From NCBI GenBank assembly GCA_030549335.1, contig CM060198.1:54321995-54385994 (forward strand): 64,000 nt of DNA, given 5' to 3'. Positions 13,001 to 25,045 of this stretch are shown in pieces (the stretch's first letter is position 1; each line of letters opens with the position of its first letter). Made by a program: the position numbers and the translations under genes. This stretch comes from Pontederia crassipes (Eukaryota; Streptophyta; Magnoliopsida; Commelinales; Pontederiaceae). The notes beneath the pieces are model-generated. The model worked only from the letters and a program-made list of their open reading frames with translations, searched no databases and was not told the DNA's origin.

Positions 13001-14068
13001 TTTCTTATTGTCAAATTTATCAACTTTCTCATTCATCATTTCTTGTTAAAAATACCATAACTTTCTCATTCATTATTTTTATTTAAAATAGAGTCAACAA
13101 AATAGAGTCAACAATCCAGCCAAGAAAATCAACCATTATTTGTTCAACCAGCATGTCAGGTAGCTATGTGTTTGTGTTTGAAAATATCATAATTACATTT
13201 TAACATTTTTTTGTTTAAATCAAATTCAACAATCTAATCAAGGACCTCAGCCAACATGTCAAGTAACTATGCAGCAATGAAACCAACAAGACTTGTAGAA
13301 ATTTGAAGTGTATGAATTTATCTGAAGTGTATTATTTTCTATTTTTTATTTATGTATACATTTATCTGAAGTGTATGAATTTTCCTTGTAGGTTTTGGAT
13401 GCATGCCTACAACATAATCAAGTTGAATTGCAGAGATTTGAGAACTAGCAAAATTATTAATTTATTTTTTGGGATGTATGAGTCGAATGTATGAGATGTA
13501 AAACAGCTTTGTTGATGTTCTTAGACAATGATCATCAAACTTGGCAACATCTTTTTTCTTGAACAATGTTATGGCATGTGGAGATTCTTTTGGATACTCA
13601 ATGAAGTGGACTTCTTGTATTTGATTATTTAATTGTTATAAAGTTATGTTGTAGTACTTGTTGGGGGGTTTATGTTGTATGATTGTTGAATACTCCTGCA
13701 CATATCAAACGAGCACAATCAACACATGTTGTAATAGTTGTTGGGGCTTATGTTTTATAATTGTTATTGCTCCTACAATTGAACTTTTACCATAAATTTG
13801 CTATGAAAAAGATGTGATTTCATCAAAGATCATATTCCTGGCAAGATCACAATTAAAATCATCATGTCACAATCAAACGTTCAAAGCTTTCAGAACTTTT
13901 AAAAAGTATCCTTTCATTATCAAACTCTGAAGAGTACCAAACTATATTTTGTTCAACAATTAATAACCCACAGAAGCTCGCAACTACATAGTACCAAACT
14001 ACACCATGATAACTATAGATTTACAACTACAAAGGTACCGAGCTGCACCATGACAACTACAAAGTTTG
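13001..14068. other. MULE interior, 3' part of transposase gene and spacer
   Basis: Possible further small exons: a GT donor after ccatcatgtctg near 12998 and acceptor-like stretches near 13090 and 13220, with related phrases agtcaacaatccagcc and tcaacaatctaatc. A diverged direct duplication of about 50 bp (ttgttggggggtttatgttg near 13659, ttgttggggcttatgtttta near 13738). No other domain seen. Confidence 0.4.
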
Positions 14069-14559
14069 TCAAATGAATCCACCGAATACATGACATATTA
14101 TGACGCCTACTATTAAATATAATACATGACATATTTTTTCTCGCTTGAGCCTTCGAATGGAGTCTTCATACGTCAAAATCTTATTAAGCAGCCCAAGTAG
14201 AATGATGCGATGCTTGTCCATGTTACATCTTTTGTTTTCATTCACTCCGTTATTAACAAGCAATTCGATTAGAATAATCTTATGTTGATCTTCTACAATT
14301 GGATCCATCCATCGAAAGAAACCACAATCTCGATATTGAACCTGCAACGGAAACACTAATCTTTAGAAATATAATTACAATGGATTAACTTGAATGGAGA
14401 AATCATTTGCTTTAGTACCCAAAAATGAGGACATCGTCAGAAACGTCTTACTGGATTATTGATTGTCCATGACATCATTAAGTTCGCCTTATCTCTGCAT
14501 GCACAAAATGGAGTATCGAAGCCATATGACAGATACGAAAAGCAAATTGAAGATGACAT
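14069..14559 (-). pseudogene. GRF-zinc-finger, C-terminal transmembrane protein (At4g04775-like) carried by the MULE
   Basis: Two exons, 14559-14419 and 14341-14069, joined in phase by a 77-bp GT..AG intron; about 137 codons including one internal stop. Exon 1 starts MSSSICFSYL and holds PFCACRDKANLMMSWT then NPVRRF. Exon 2 begins VQYRDCGFFRWMDP. Together these give the C-x-C ... C ... C-G-F-F-x-W pattern of the GRF zinc finger (PF06839). The C-terminal part has a coiled-coil-like LLNKILTYEDSIRRLKREK followed by a hydrophobic segment (VLYLIVGVIICHVF). Plants have many short proteins of this layout (zinc finger, coiled coil, C-terminal membrane anchor); their role is not established. A TGA directly after NPVRRF breaks the finger. 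The gene starts near the right TIR and converges on the transposase, the position mudrB occupies in MuDR. Whether it is a true second MULE gene or a captured host gene is open. Confidence 0.85.
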
Positions 14560-14775
14560 CTAATTGAAAAGTATAAGTATGGTTCTAGAGATCAGTCTGA
14601 AATGCACACGAGTTTATAAATAAAGATATGAGAATCAATTATTGCAACCTATAGAAAATATGTTTAATATGTTAATCCACAAACTACATGTTAATATGAA
14701 TACTCTTATCACTAATTTGTTAATCTGAAAACTACCTTCCACAAAAGAAAACTAAGTTAGTAGCAGATGGAGCCA

Positions 14776-15411
14776 CCCAGAAATGTAGTCTCCTGAAAAT
14801 GCAGCCGCTGAATCAGAGCACAAATAGGAACAAGTCACGGCGGAGGTTGTACACAGCGATAGGGAAACATAGCGACTGAGGTCCTGGCAGAGAGAGCGAG
14901 AGAGGCAGCAACTCAAGGCGCTCACAGGAAATGTTTGACGGCAAGGAGGGGAGGCATCAACTCAAGATGCTCACAGCAGCAGCAGCAGCAAGGAAATGCC
15001 ATGGATCAAATCAGGTGGCAAAGAGGAGAGATAGGAACTTATTCCTCGAAATGTAGCCTCCCGAAAATGCAACGGATGAAATCAGAGCGCAAACAGGTGA
15101 TGTCACGGCGGAGGATGCACACGACGATGGGGTAATATAGCGGTTGTGATCCTGACGGAGCGAAATGCAGCAGCAGAGCTTGCCCTAATTTCTGAGAGAA
15201 GATGAGGAGAGAGGGAGGTTGAGAAGATGAAGATAAAGGGAGGTCATGATATTGAACCCACACCAGTGAACCGGGGGTCCAACATAAGTGAATCGACTAT
15301 TGCTCAACTAAATACAAGTATGAACCGCGCTATTTTTTCGACCATCCGATCAAAATCCAAGGATACCCCTCATATATGGGGATTTTTTGGACCCATAACA
15401 TCCTTATCCCC
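14776..15411. repeat. Right terminal inverted repeat of the MULE
   Basis: About 636 bp, reverse complement of 9755-10376, with a longer CAG/CTG microsatellite (cagcagcagcagcag near 14978) than the left arm and a 6-bp insertion six bases from the outer end. It presumably drives the minus-strand GRF gene. Confidence 0.9.
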
Positions 15412-15672
15412 TTTATTTTATAAGCTAGATGATTGTGCATTAATAAATAAATAACTATATCAATTTATTATACTATAATACTAAGTAAACTATTATAAGT
15501 ATTTAATAAAAATAGTTATTTATTATTAGATCTAAATAAATTTATTTGTAATAATTATATGATAATATATTAATAAATAATTATATGTAATATATAATAA
15601 ACTAAGATACAAGCAAGAACCAACTATTTTGTCTATGACAAGAACTTGGATGTAGGAATTTAGGGCTGCTTG
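15412..15672. repeat. AT-rich MITE-like repeat, right part of copy 3
   Basis: Starts with the right copy of the 9-bp target duplication and continues the repeat interrupted at 9754. It ends with GTTCTTG-type motifs at about 15615-15650 like the other family copies. Confidence 0.45.
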
Positions 15673-16936
15673 GTTGTGGAATAAACACTGGAATATCATA
15701 TTATTTATGGAATATAATCAAATACAATGAAATTAGAATAACTCGATCAAACTTTGGAAATTATGTAATCGTCTAAAAAACGTAATATCGTTGTTTTTAA
15801 CCTCAACAAGAAGATATACATATTCTTCTAAAATTGAAGAATATGTATATTCTCATCTTTTTCAATTATATTATATTTTTAAAATTTTAATAATATATTA
15901 TTATTTTAATGTTGTTATTGTTGTTATAATATTAAATATCAACTCTCTATAATAAAATATTTTTGTTATAAAATATTATATTTTTAAAATATATTCTCTT
16001 CCAACCAAACAATAGGTGGAATATGAATAAATTTAACTTTTCGATAATACTGTATTACATGAATTTTTTTTATTTATTGTTTGAACTCAAGTTCTGCATC
16101 TAAAAATAGCCTTGAGACCTTTTTTTGGCACCTAATGAAAATAAAACAACATTTCATACTTCCAATAGGATTTCAAAAATAAAACAGTGATTCCTTTAAG
16201 AGGCTCATTTGGTGTAAGAACAACTTCAAGAATAGAGCATTGTTCTTACTTTTCTAATCAAACATCCATTTTTTTGAATTTGTGGGCCCAAAATAATAAT
16301 TATAATAAGTGAACAAATTTATGTTCAGAGGCTGAAGAACATAATGTTGGTACTAGATTCTGTGCACTGAAATTCAATTAGATCAATTTCATCTAATCCT
16401 GAGAACATCTGCAGCCAAAGAGAGTCTAAAGATTGTTTGGATACTACAATAAGTCAAAGAGTCAGCCCATTATTAACAAATACTAGCTTTATTCCAATGT
16501 AATGATGAGGGTCAAACGTGTAATTAAAAAATATTCGTTATAAACGGGGGAAAATGTTAGATAAGTAATTATTGTTTTTAGCAAGAATTATTTAACTCAA
16601 TTGCAATTTCCAAAAAAAAACTAACCATTCTTAGATATTAATAAATCTTATTCTAATAATAATAAAAAAGATCCAAACAGTTCTTTAAAGATTATTTTTC
16701 ATTAATTAATTTCATTTGAAGCATTTGAATAATTGACAGTATTTGGTGGTCCCCACATTGCAAAAAAGAAAAAAAATGGAACTCCCACTTAAATTTATGA
16801 TGCAGAGGAAAATATTTTTTTACTTTAAAAATTGGGTCAACATTTTTTTCTTCCAAACAAGCAAAACAAACTTTTTTTAATCCGAGAAATTAAAACTATG
16901 CAATGAGTCCTATTAGTTGAAAAATGAAATACCAAA
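15673..16936. other. AT-rich intergenic DNA, no gene seen
   Basis: Only short chance frames. A hairpin-like pair at 15810-15855 (gaagatatacatattcttc / gaagaatatgtatattctc) is visible. Confidence 0.5.
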
Positions 16937-17391
16937 ATTAAGAGTGTTCACATGTCGGGTTTGATCCGACCCGTGCCAACTCCAACATAATCTGTCCGAG
17001 TTTGGTCGGGTTGGATTGCATCGAGTTTCAAATTTTTTTGAGACAGAACCCGACTCAACCTGACTCGGCTCGAGCTGGGTTGGATCGGATCAGGTGATCG
17101 AATTATCTGTCAACTTTTTTCTTTTTTTATTTTTAATGCAAAAAACTTTTATTATTTTATTTTAAATACAAAATAAAGTATTTTTAGGCATAAAATGTTT
17201 TTTAAAATATTTACATAATATTATCTATTTAAAATATATTATTTTATATATATTTTTTAAATTTTAAATGGTATAAAATATTTAAATTAAATAAAAAATA
17301 ATTTAAAATTAAAATAAAATTGGGTTGGATGGTCTGATCGGGTCCCCCAACCTGACCCAACCCAGATACTCGGGTGAACACACCTAAGTAA
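16937..17391. mobile_element. hAT-type MITE with CGGGT-rich ends
   Basis: The left end (gagtgttcacatgtcgggtt, then tgatccgacccg) and the right end (gggtgaacacaccta, reverse complement taggtgtgttcaccc) are imperfect inverted repeats rich in CGGGT/CCGAC. The left end closely matches the terminus of the large hAT element at 19094 (gtgttcacgggtcgg, then gacccgacccg). No transposase inside, so it is probably a non-autonomous relative. No clean 8-bp target duplication recognised. Confidence 0.6.
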
Positions 17392-19093
17392 AATAGGCCC
17401 TTATAGTCTTTATGCGTCCATTTAGCATTTATGGTAAAAAAAATATGCACCTGCTTTGTATTCATTCTTTGCATTATATATCGACTGGTTTATTTATTTT
17501 TTATTTTTTTATCATAAATAACTTGTTGTGGAATATGTAAAGTCAACAAGATAATAAATAATTTATAAACATATATATATATATACTGTAATTGAATTGA
17601 TATAACTAATATATTTAACATATAATTTCAATGACCGTTAGTGAAGCGTTCCATTTATTTAGGACCACAATAATCTTTTTTAGCATTTTTTAATGAAGTT
17701 TATTGAAAATGGAGAAAATATACAGTAAGTATGATTTTTATATTAAATGTTGATTATTCTATTATTATTTTTTATTACAAATAAAACATTATAGAATATG
17801 AAAAGTCAACCTGATGAAAAATGATTCATGAAAGAAAGAACAAATGTAAATGAATAAATATAGTAATTAAGCTAACACATTTATGACCATCGCATTAATT
17901 TTTTACCATATTACTTTTTATGAAAAGTACAAAGAAGCAAGGAAAACAGCAAGAAAAGAATGGCAAAAGGAGTTGCACTTCACCTAATATAAAATTATTA
18001 TGGATTATGAGTTTATGCTATATATTTATGTTTTTTCTATTTTTTTTATGTAGACAGCATTGCCGAGTCTTTATGTTAATTTTCTTTTAGAAGAAGGTTA
18101 TGAAACTTGTACATAATATTGAGCTCAAATCTTTTGTTTGGCTTGGCCGAAAAATTTTGAAGTCTTTTTTTTATAAAAAATACTCTTAAAAAAACCTGTG
18201 TAGAAAATAGATTTAAACCTACAAATTGCTATTTTGTTTTAGCCTCCTGTGAGTTTTCTTTAAACTGTAAAAATTCTCAAAATTGTTCCAACTTTTCTAT
18301 TTTACCGTACTATTCTCCTTTTTTAAAGGTTGATTTATTTAATTATTTATGGTTTTACAATTTACAAATATTTGAAAAGAACATCTAAAAGCACTATATT
18401 TGGAATAAGAAGGACTAAAACAAAGTAAGTAGAAAAGTACGAAGTTTATCTATAAACTTCAGATATATAGAAGAAGTAAATTCTCTCTAATTACACTCTT
18501 GAGAAGAGGTTAGCTTTAACATCCTATTAAAGATTGCGCAGATCATAGAATCCTAAATAATAGATATTATAATGTAAATAAATAATGTGTAGTCCTACTA
18601 AACAGTACACTATCCTTAAATCCTCTAATGATATTATGGGAGAGAAAAACCGGTCCAGGTCCACCTAGACCCGGTCTCGATTTGATTTTGTGCGGAGTTG
18701 AACATCTTGAGATCGGTATTGAGTATCGGTCCCTAGTACCGGGTCAGACGAAAATTAGAAATAAATTTGGGAATAGAATCGAGAATTAATTAAAATTAAA
18801 TAATTTAATATTAATACAACTAAATTAGAGTTTAGATAATTTAATATATTATTATAATTATAATTATGGGTAATTGAACCGAGAATGTATCGGATTTAGA
18901 TAAATCATATTAAGATATTTTAAAATTAGATAAGCTTAATATATTATTATATTTTAATCGAACCAAATTTGAGTTAGATTTTTTAGTGGTGGACTCGAAA
19001 TTCCTTTAATTTCGAACCGGCCCCGAGTCGATTATACACTAAATTGAAAAGATTAGCTAAAAATCTGTGTCAGTAGGGCGGTGGTCTACGGCA
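17392..19093. other. AT-rich DNA with a CCGGT-rich repeat at about 18640-19040
   Basis: No genes. The 18640-19040 stretch begins aaaaaccggtccaggtccac and ends near ttcgaaccggccccgag, with an AT-rich centre. This looks like another small element with GC-rich ends, but the termini are too diverged to assign. Confidence 0.4.
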
Positions 19094-19260
19094 GGGGTGT
19101 TCACGGGTCGGATTTGACCCGACCCGAACTCCAATCCGATCCGACCTGCCCAATATAATTCGGGTCGGGTCGGGTCGGATTAGTGTTGTTTGGGTCACAA
19201 AACCCGAACCGACCAGACATTGAATGGGTCGGGTCGGGTCGGGTCGGTTTGGTGGTTTAC
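19094..19260. repeat. hAT left end with CGGGT subterminal array
   Basis: Terminal caggggtgttcacgggtcgg, then clustered gacccgacccg and a run of three GGGTC units at 19160-19180 and again at 19227-19250. Short repeats in both orientations near the ends are typical transposase-binding arrays of hAT elements. Confidence 0.65.
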
Positions 19261-19599
19261 TCGCTGTTTTTTTTTCTGAAGAAAACCAAGCAACGTTGTA
19301 GCATATCCATCTATCCAAATTTGATGCTGACGCCAACAAGAGAATATGATAATGAAAGGGTCAAGAACACAAAAGGCAACTAAACACTAAACATCCATAA
19401 GCTACATGCACAAAGGAGAGAAGAAATTTGGCAATGAATTAAATTATGCTTCAATTCTAACTAAGCATTAAAAATTTAAAAGGAACTGTAGTGCTATATA
19501 CATATCCATATTGAAAACTCTTGGTGTCAGATTATTCACAAATCAAATCGCAGATGACATTTTGACATTTCTGATTCTCTGAATGCAAACTTGGACATT

Positions 19600-20660
19600 A
19601 AATTCTTCGATGAACTGCATCAAATACACCCTTAATGGAGGCAGGATTGCAGGAACCTAATAAAGTGATAAGTGATAATTGATACCCAAGGATTCATAAT
19701 AATTACACAATTAAGTTGAAGGGATTATTGTTATGTCAATCAAATGCTACAATGGAGAAAGGTGTCACAAGTAACAATAAAAGAAACATACCATGCTGTC
19801 AAGTGTCCTCAGTCTTGTACCACTTTCCAAGTGAGTTCCTTACATAACACACAGTGTCCAGGAAATGCAGTATTGATAACATCTAAATGAACAACTACTG
19901 CATAAAGCCTCTACAACTGAGTTTTGTCATTCTACAATCTGCATGCTCATGTATGGTGCCAAATATAGCTTCTCAGGGATCAGACTGCTTTGTTGAGCTT
20001 GCCAAATTTCCCAGACTGCCAAAGATAGCTAACTTATTAAATTGGAAAGGAGGAAAGGAAGAAGTTAGTGCATGTTTCTAACTATAGAGTGTAGACTACG
20101 TTTATCTAGGCTGCTAGTGTAAGTAGCAATCACATGTTACCTGAAACCATTTCAAAACAATTGTAAGGATATTGAGTGTTTCTAGCAGACTAGCACTGTC
20201 AATTTATTTTTTGCTTTCTCGTATGATTTGCATCTGAAATTGAATTGAATCCAAGGATAGATAGTAAGCATATGCAAATGCAATCCAAATCCTTAAAAGT
20301 CATGTTCAAAACTTTAGGACATTGGATAAAAGTTTACAAGCAGTCAAAATATTTATGAAAGAACTAACACATAAAAGATCATGAGTTAAGTGCATAAGAG
20401 TACTTTCTTCAGCCAGACGGCTCATATAGTTTTTCTCTTCCTTTAAGCAAGCATATTGCATTGCATCAATAGCATATCTGCAAAGGATGCAAACATACAA
20501 GAGCTCATGAAAATGTATATTATTTTATATGAAAGAAATGACAAATGAGATATATGAAATGCATTTCACCTACACTGAAATATCTAAATTCTGAAGCCTA
20601 AAGGGATGTATTGTCTTCACTCTACACTCTTCAGTCATGGCATGAGGTTCCTAGGCTAGG
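19600..20660 (-). pseudogene. Exon-like fragments of an unidentified gene
   Basis: Several minus-strand stretches look like real exons. At about 20640-20565 a frame includes RVKTIHPFRLQNLDISV and stops at a GT donor. At 20480-20385, after a good acceptor (cctttgcag), a frame reads YAIDAMQYACLKEEKNYM then SRLAEESTLM. At about 19850-19795 a frame contains RNSLGKWYKTEDT before a GT donor but with a stop. At about 19650-19590 a frame contains VPAILPPLRVYLMQFIEEF. I do not recognise the protein. The segment lies between the hAT 3' coding end and the hAT terminus, so it may be host sequence captured by the transposon. Confidence 0.35.
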
Positions 20661-21411
20661 AAGGCCATGGCCCGTATAAATAGTGTGCAAGAAATAGATA
20701 GAACATAAATGCTATATAAAGTATAAACAGAGAAATCTAAATACTCGCATTAAAAAGAAACTTACCATGAGAAGATTCCACATCCAAAATCAGATCAAGA
20801 GCATAGTCATAATAAACTCTTCAATCTTGCTCACTTACCATGGAGGCTTGGATCCTAGTATTATATATGTAACTTCTAATGTTGATCAGCTGATCCGTTA
20901 GCCGACAGATTTCATTTTATAACTAAATATTTATAATGCTAACAAGGTCTTATAGAACTTTTATTAAAAGGTGTAGTTGTTTAGAAACTAAAAGGGAGGA
21001 TTATAATTAAAATTGAACAAAATATAACTAAATATATAAATCCCACATCATGTCTCCAACTCCAAAACTCAACTTCCATAATAATTTTGCCATCAAGTTT
21101 GTCATCAAGAAACATATAGACACTAAAAGGGAGTAATACAATAAGTTTGGCATCAAGACACAACTAGACACTAAATAACCAACTTCGGTATATCCTGTAA
21201 AAAAATATAAAAAATATTATAAACATAAAACATTTCCAATATGAGTACATAAAACATAAAATAAAAAATATCTAACTCTTAACAAAAATATCGTCTTCCA
21301 AAATGTAGTTAATCAGATTATGCACGATCCTCTCCAAGTGCAAACAACCCTACATTAAAAATGGCATAACTAAAAATATAGTGAAATGGCATTATGGCAG
21401 TATAAAAAACA

Positions 21412-22696
21412 CTATAATTTATGTAAGATTTTGTTATCTTCTTCAATCCTCTCTAGTTCATCCAGCTCTACGCGAAGATCAGTTAACTTCGTAGGATTTC
21501 TTAACCAATTCTGAGTGCAAATTAAAGCCTCAACAGTGGTAAGAAGCAAACTACTCCGAAATGGGCCAAGAACTCGACCCCCCGTGCTAAATGCACTCTC
21601 CGATGACACAAAAATACAGGAATAGCCAATATATCTCTAGCTATACGAGAGAGAACATAATACTTTGAAGATTTTACTTTTCACCATTTTAAGATATCAA
21701 ATCCGTCGATATTTTTCTCAACATCATCTTCGATGTACCTATCTAATTCACTATTCTTTACTTCACCTTGTTTTCTCCTAACTTTGAATCTGAATTCATC
21801 CTCTTAAACAACATCATTCTTACGAGCATTAGATGTTGAATCTGTCATAGAGGTTAAGCAACTAGATTCATTTCTATATAGAAGTGTTAAAATTTTATAT
21901 TGCTCAAACAATAGGTGTATGTAAGTTCTTAATTTTTCTAGCATTTCCTTGCTTCTACCTTCATTGTACATTCGAGTAAAACAAAACTCGATATATTCCA
22001 ATTTATAACGTGGATCGAGAAAAAATATAATAAATAATAAATAATTTGACATTTTATCATCATCCCAATATTCATTGAACTTTGTTTGCATTACTATTGT
22101 CATTACTTGTAGCACCGTGTCATCAATTTGTCCCCATCTTTTCAACTGCTTTTGAATATTAATGAAATTATGAAAAAAAATTGAAGTAACGTGCAATGAC
22201 CCTGAAAATGAGAGAGTGACATCATAAAACACCTTCAAAAAGTGCACAAATACTTGAATACGAATCCAATCTTCACTTGTGAGAATTGCTTCTTTGGCAT
22301 CCTTGAAATACAATATGTAAGATCCATTCTGCTCAAGTCTTTTACATGTCTTTTCAAATTTTTTAACAACTTCTAACATTAAATAAGTGGAGTTCTACCT
22401 GGTAGCTACATCCATGAGCACCTTCTTCTTACAATTTATATTTGTCATTTCAAAGCACCTATTGAAAGTTGTAAATCTACTAAGAGAAGATTTAACATAC
22501 TTGCAAGCAATCCTAACTCTTTTAATAGATGCATCGATTATATTCATTCATTCATGAACAATTAAATTCAATATATGGGCAGCACATCTCATATGTGTCA
22601 TCTCTCCATCTAGAAATGTAGAACCCCCCAATCGCTTATGCTATCAACCAAATAAGCAATAGCCGGCTTATTAGAATTTGCATTATCCATTGTAAC
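21412..22696 (-). pseudogene. hAT transposase, catalytic and dimerisation half
   Basis: Reading leftward from the gypsy insertion: TMDNANSN with the catalytic Asp region; then THMRCAAHILNLIVHE; RFTTFNRCFEMTN; a TR-stop-NSTY motif in which the normally conserved Trp codon is a stop; a long frame (22379-21804) with FNEYWDDDKMSNYLLF and LDPRYKLEY of the DUF4413-like region; and the hAT C-terminal dimerisation domain at 21609-21412 ([26 protein letters not shown]). Breaks: stops near 22550 and 22400, a stop at 21804, and a frameshift just before the dimerisation domain. The first half of the gene is at 37205-38004. Confidence 0.92.
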
Positions 22697-25027
22697 TGTA
22701 ATGCCCGGACTTTTAACAGAAAAGAGGAAAAGAAAAGAATAAAAGAAAAAAAAAGATAAAAAGGGGAATAAAGAGAGGATAAAATCTGAGTTGGATTTAA
22801 TCAGGGAGAAGTTAAATTATGATTTAAACTCTAATCTTCTCCCTATAAATATGAGGCCAGATCAAATCAAAACCTCCTTTTCGTTTTCCCACGAAACCAA
22901 CCCTAATTCTCCTCTACGTGCGCCCTTTTTGGTTCTTATTGTCCCTGACGGCCGCCGCCTTACAGGGGACACATCGGACAACGCCGGACGCGCACACGAA
23001 CAGAGAGGAGCGGGCAGAGGAAGAAGAGGAAGAGGAAGAGGAAGAAGAGGACAACAGTAAAGTTTCTCGAACAGAAACTTCGAGGTATGAAACTATGGTA
23101 GATTCTTTCTAGAATCATGATTTTAGACTTGAAGCATGTCCTACTTGATGCCTGATTATACTAGAGCATTGTATGATGATGATTGTGCCGGCCATCGTCG
23201 TAATACGATGATCGGATTGCGAACTGCGCATCTGCGCAGTTTTTGCGCAAGACGAACCCGACCCGGGTTCATTGGAATCCAGCCCGGGTAGGTCCTTCTC
23301 CGGACCGAGTTCATAAGAACTCGGCCCGGATTCGTCGTTGCTGCGCTCTTCAAGCTCTGCAAATCAGTCGAACTCGGCCCGAGTTGAAGATGACCCGGAT
23401 CAAGTTCCTTGCACGCGAGCAATCGGGCAGAACGATGATTCCAAGAAAAAGACGACTCGACCCGGCCCGGGTGTGACCCGAATCCGGCCCAGGCTGTTCT
23501 TTGATTTTACCGAGAATGACCCTGTATAACCCGACCTGGGTTTCTGCCTGACTCGGCCCGAGTTTCGATACCAATTATGATGATGCTATAATTCATAATA
23601 ATGATTAAGATGTTATGCACATATGTTTCCTCTCCATGATTCTATCTTGTAGCTCCAATTAAGTCTTATATAACGATGATGATGATGATGATTAGAACTC
23701 TTAATCTATATGACTCGATGATGATCCGACCCGGCCCGAGTGTAATCCGAACCTGGCTCGAGCTCTCCCCTGATTTTTACCAATGACGAAGATGTACGAA
23801 CCCGACCCGGGTTTCTCCCTACTCGGCCCGAGTTCCGACCTAATCAAGCATATGATTATGATTTCTTAATCCTTACTCCATGTGATTAATCCTGATCTAT
23901 GTATGATGATGATGATGTCGACATTATCCCTGATTTACTCTCCATGATTATGTCATTTATCTTGATTTAAGCTCTTATCAAAATATGATTTATTTAATTA
24001 AAAGATGCAAGATAAAAGACGTAAAACGTTAAATGGAGAGCTTTTTTTATGATGGACTGATGACGACCAGTTATGGACTATCTTCGGACAGTTATGGGCT
24101 GACTACGGTCAGTTATGGCTGGCTCTGCCAGTTATGATGATGATGATGGACGGGTTGAGGCAGGTCTCCCCGTTGATTGAAATATACCCCACTATAAGTT
24201 AAAGATGAATAATAAGATGATGAAGAAGATGAAGCATATTAATAATAAAATCCCTTCATGATGATTAGTGGCTCTTGCCACATCTTTCCATGATCTCTCG
24301 ATCTATTATTAATATGAACTAAAGAATATGATTCACTTCATGATTATCTATGCTCATACGATGATTTTTTCTGATCCTTTATATGATGATGACCTCATAA
24401 TCATGATGATCGGCTTTTGCCTCCTCTATGATGATTTATCTATCATGATATTTAATCTTATGATCTCAAGGAGATGACAATCTATCAACTTCCTATTCAT
24501 ATGTCAAGTTATAGGATCTCTGTTACACATATGATGACGATGATGTTTATTTTCTATATGATGATGATGATGATGATGCCTTATGATTCTTGTCTAGTAT
24601 CATGATCTTATTTCTATCTTACTTCCATACTGAGTTGCAAAACTCACAGGGAGGTTTCTCCCGTACATGTTCTTAAATGCAGGACTATATCTTAATGATG
24701 AAGGTGACCAACGGTGACAGATTGAGCTCGTAGGTGGCTGCACATGGTTATCAAGTCCTTAGATATGGATAGATGTTTCCTTTCTTTTTATCATTTGATG
24801 TATTAGCTTTTCTTTGGACTTCTATGAAGTCAGTTATTAGTCTTCTGCATTTCAAGATGTTACTCTATTTTATTTCTAATGATGACTTAGTTATTCCGCA
24901 TTTATCGTTGATGAGTTGACCAGTCAAAGTATTTATTTCGGTCAACATGATGTATACGTAAGGATGATCCGTAGCGTCTCCGAACCGTATTCTGTCATGT
25001 GGCAGGGTGCGATTTGGGGGCGTTACA
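22697..25027 (+). repeat. 5' LTR of the gypsy element
   Basis: Starts tgtaatgcccggac and ends gggggcgttaca, 2331 bp. Nearly line-for-line match to 34904-37204. It contains a likely transcription start region (ctataaatatgaggc near 22843), a purine-rich GAGGAAGAG tract near 23015, clusters of CCCGG/CCGGG motifs (23260-23570 and 23725-23850) and many GAT/ATG trinucleotide runs. Confidence 0.96.
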
Positions 25028-25045
25028 GTTAGGTATCAGAGTCTA
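25028..25045 (+). other. Primer binding site
   Basis: Directly after the 5' LTR, aggtatcagagtc at 25031-25043 resembles the 3'-end complement of initiator methionine tRNA (usual core tggtatcagagc), with two mismatches. Confidence 0.8.

Larger units (their letters stand above)
9755..15411. mobile_element. Mutator-like element (MULE), 5657 bp, two genes, decayed
   Basis: Bounded by long inverted repeats beginning ggggatgttgtgggtcc on the left; on the right the reverse complement begins ggggat, has six extra bases, then gttatgggtcc. It is flanked by a perfect 9-bp direct repeat tttatttta (9746-9754 and 15412-15420), the length typical of Mutator insertions. Inside are a FAR1-type transposase pseudogene on the plus strand and a GRF-zinc-finger/transmembrane pseudogene on the minus strand, converging from the two TIRs. 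That architecture matches MuDR. The transposase carries several frameshifts and a stop, so this copy cannot be autonomous. It landed inside a MITE-like repeat. Confidence 0.95.
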
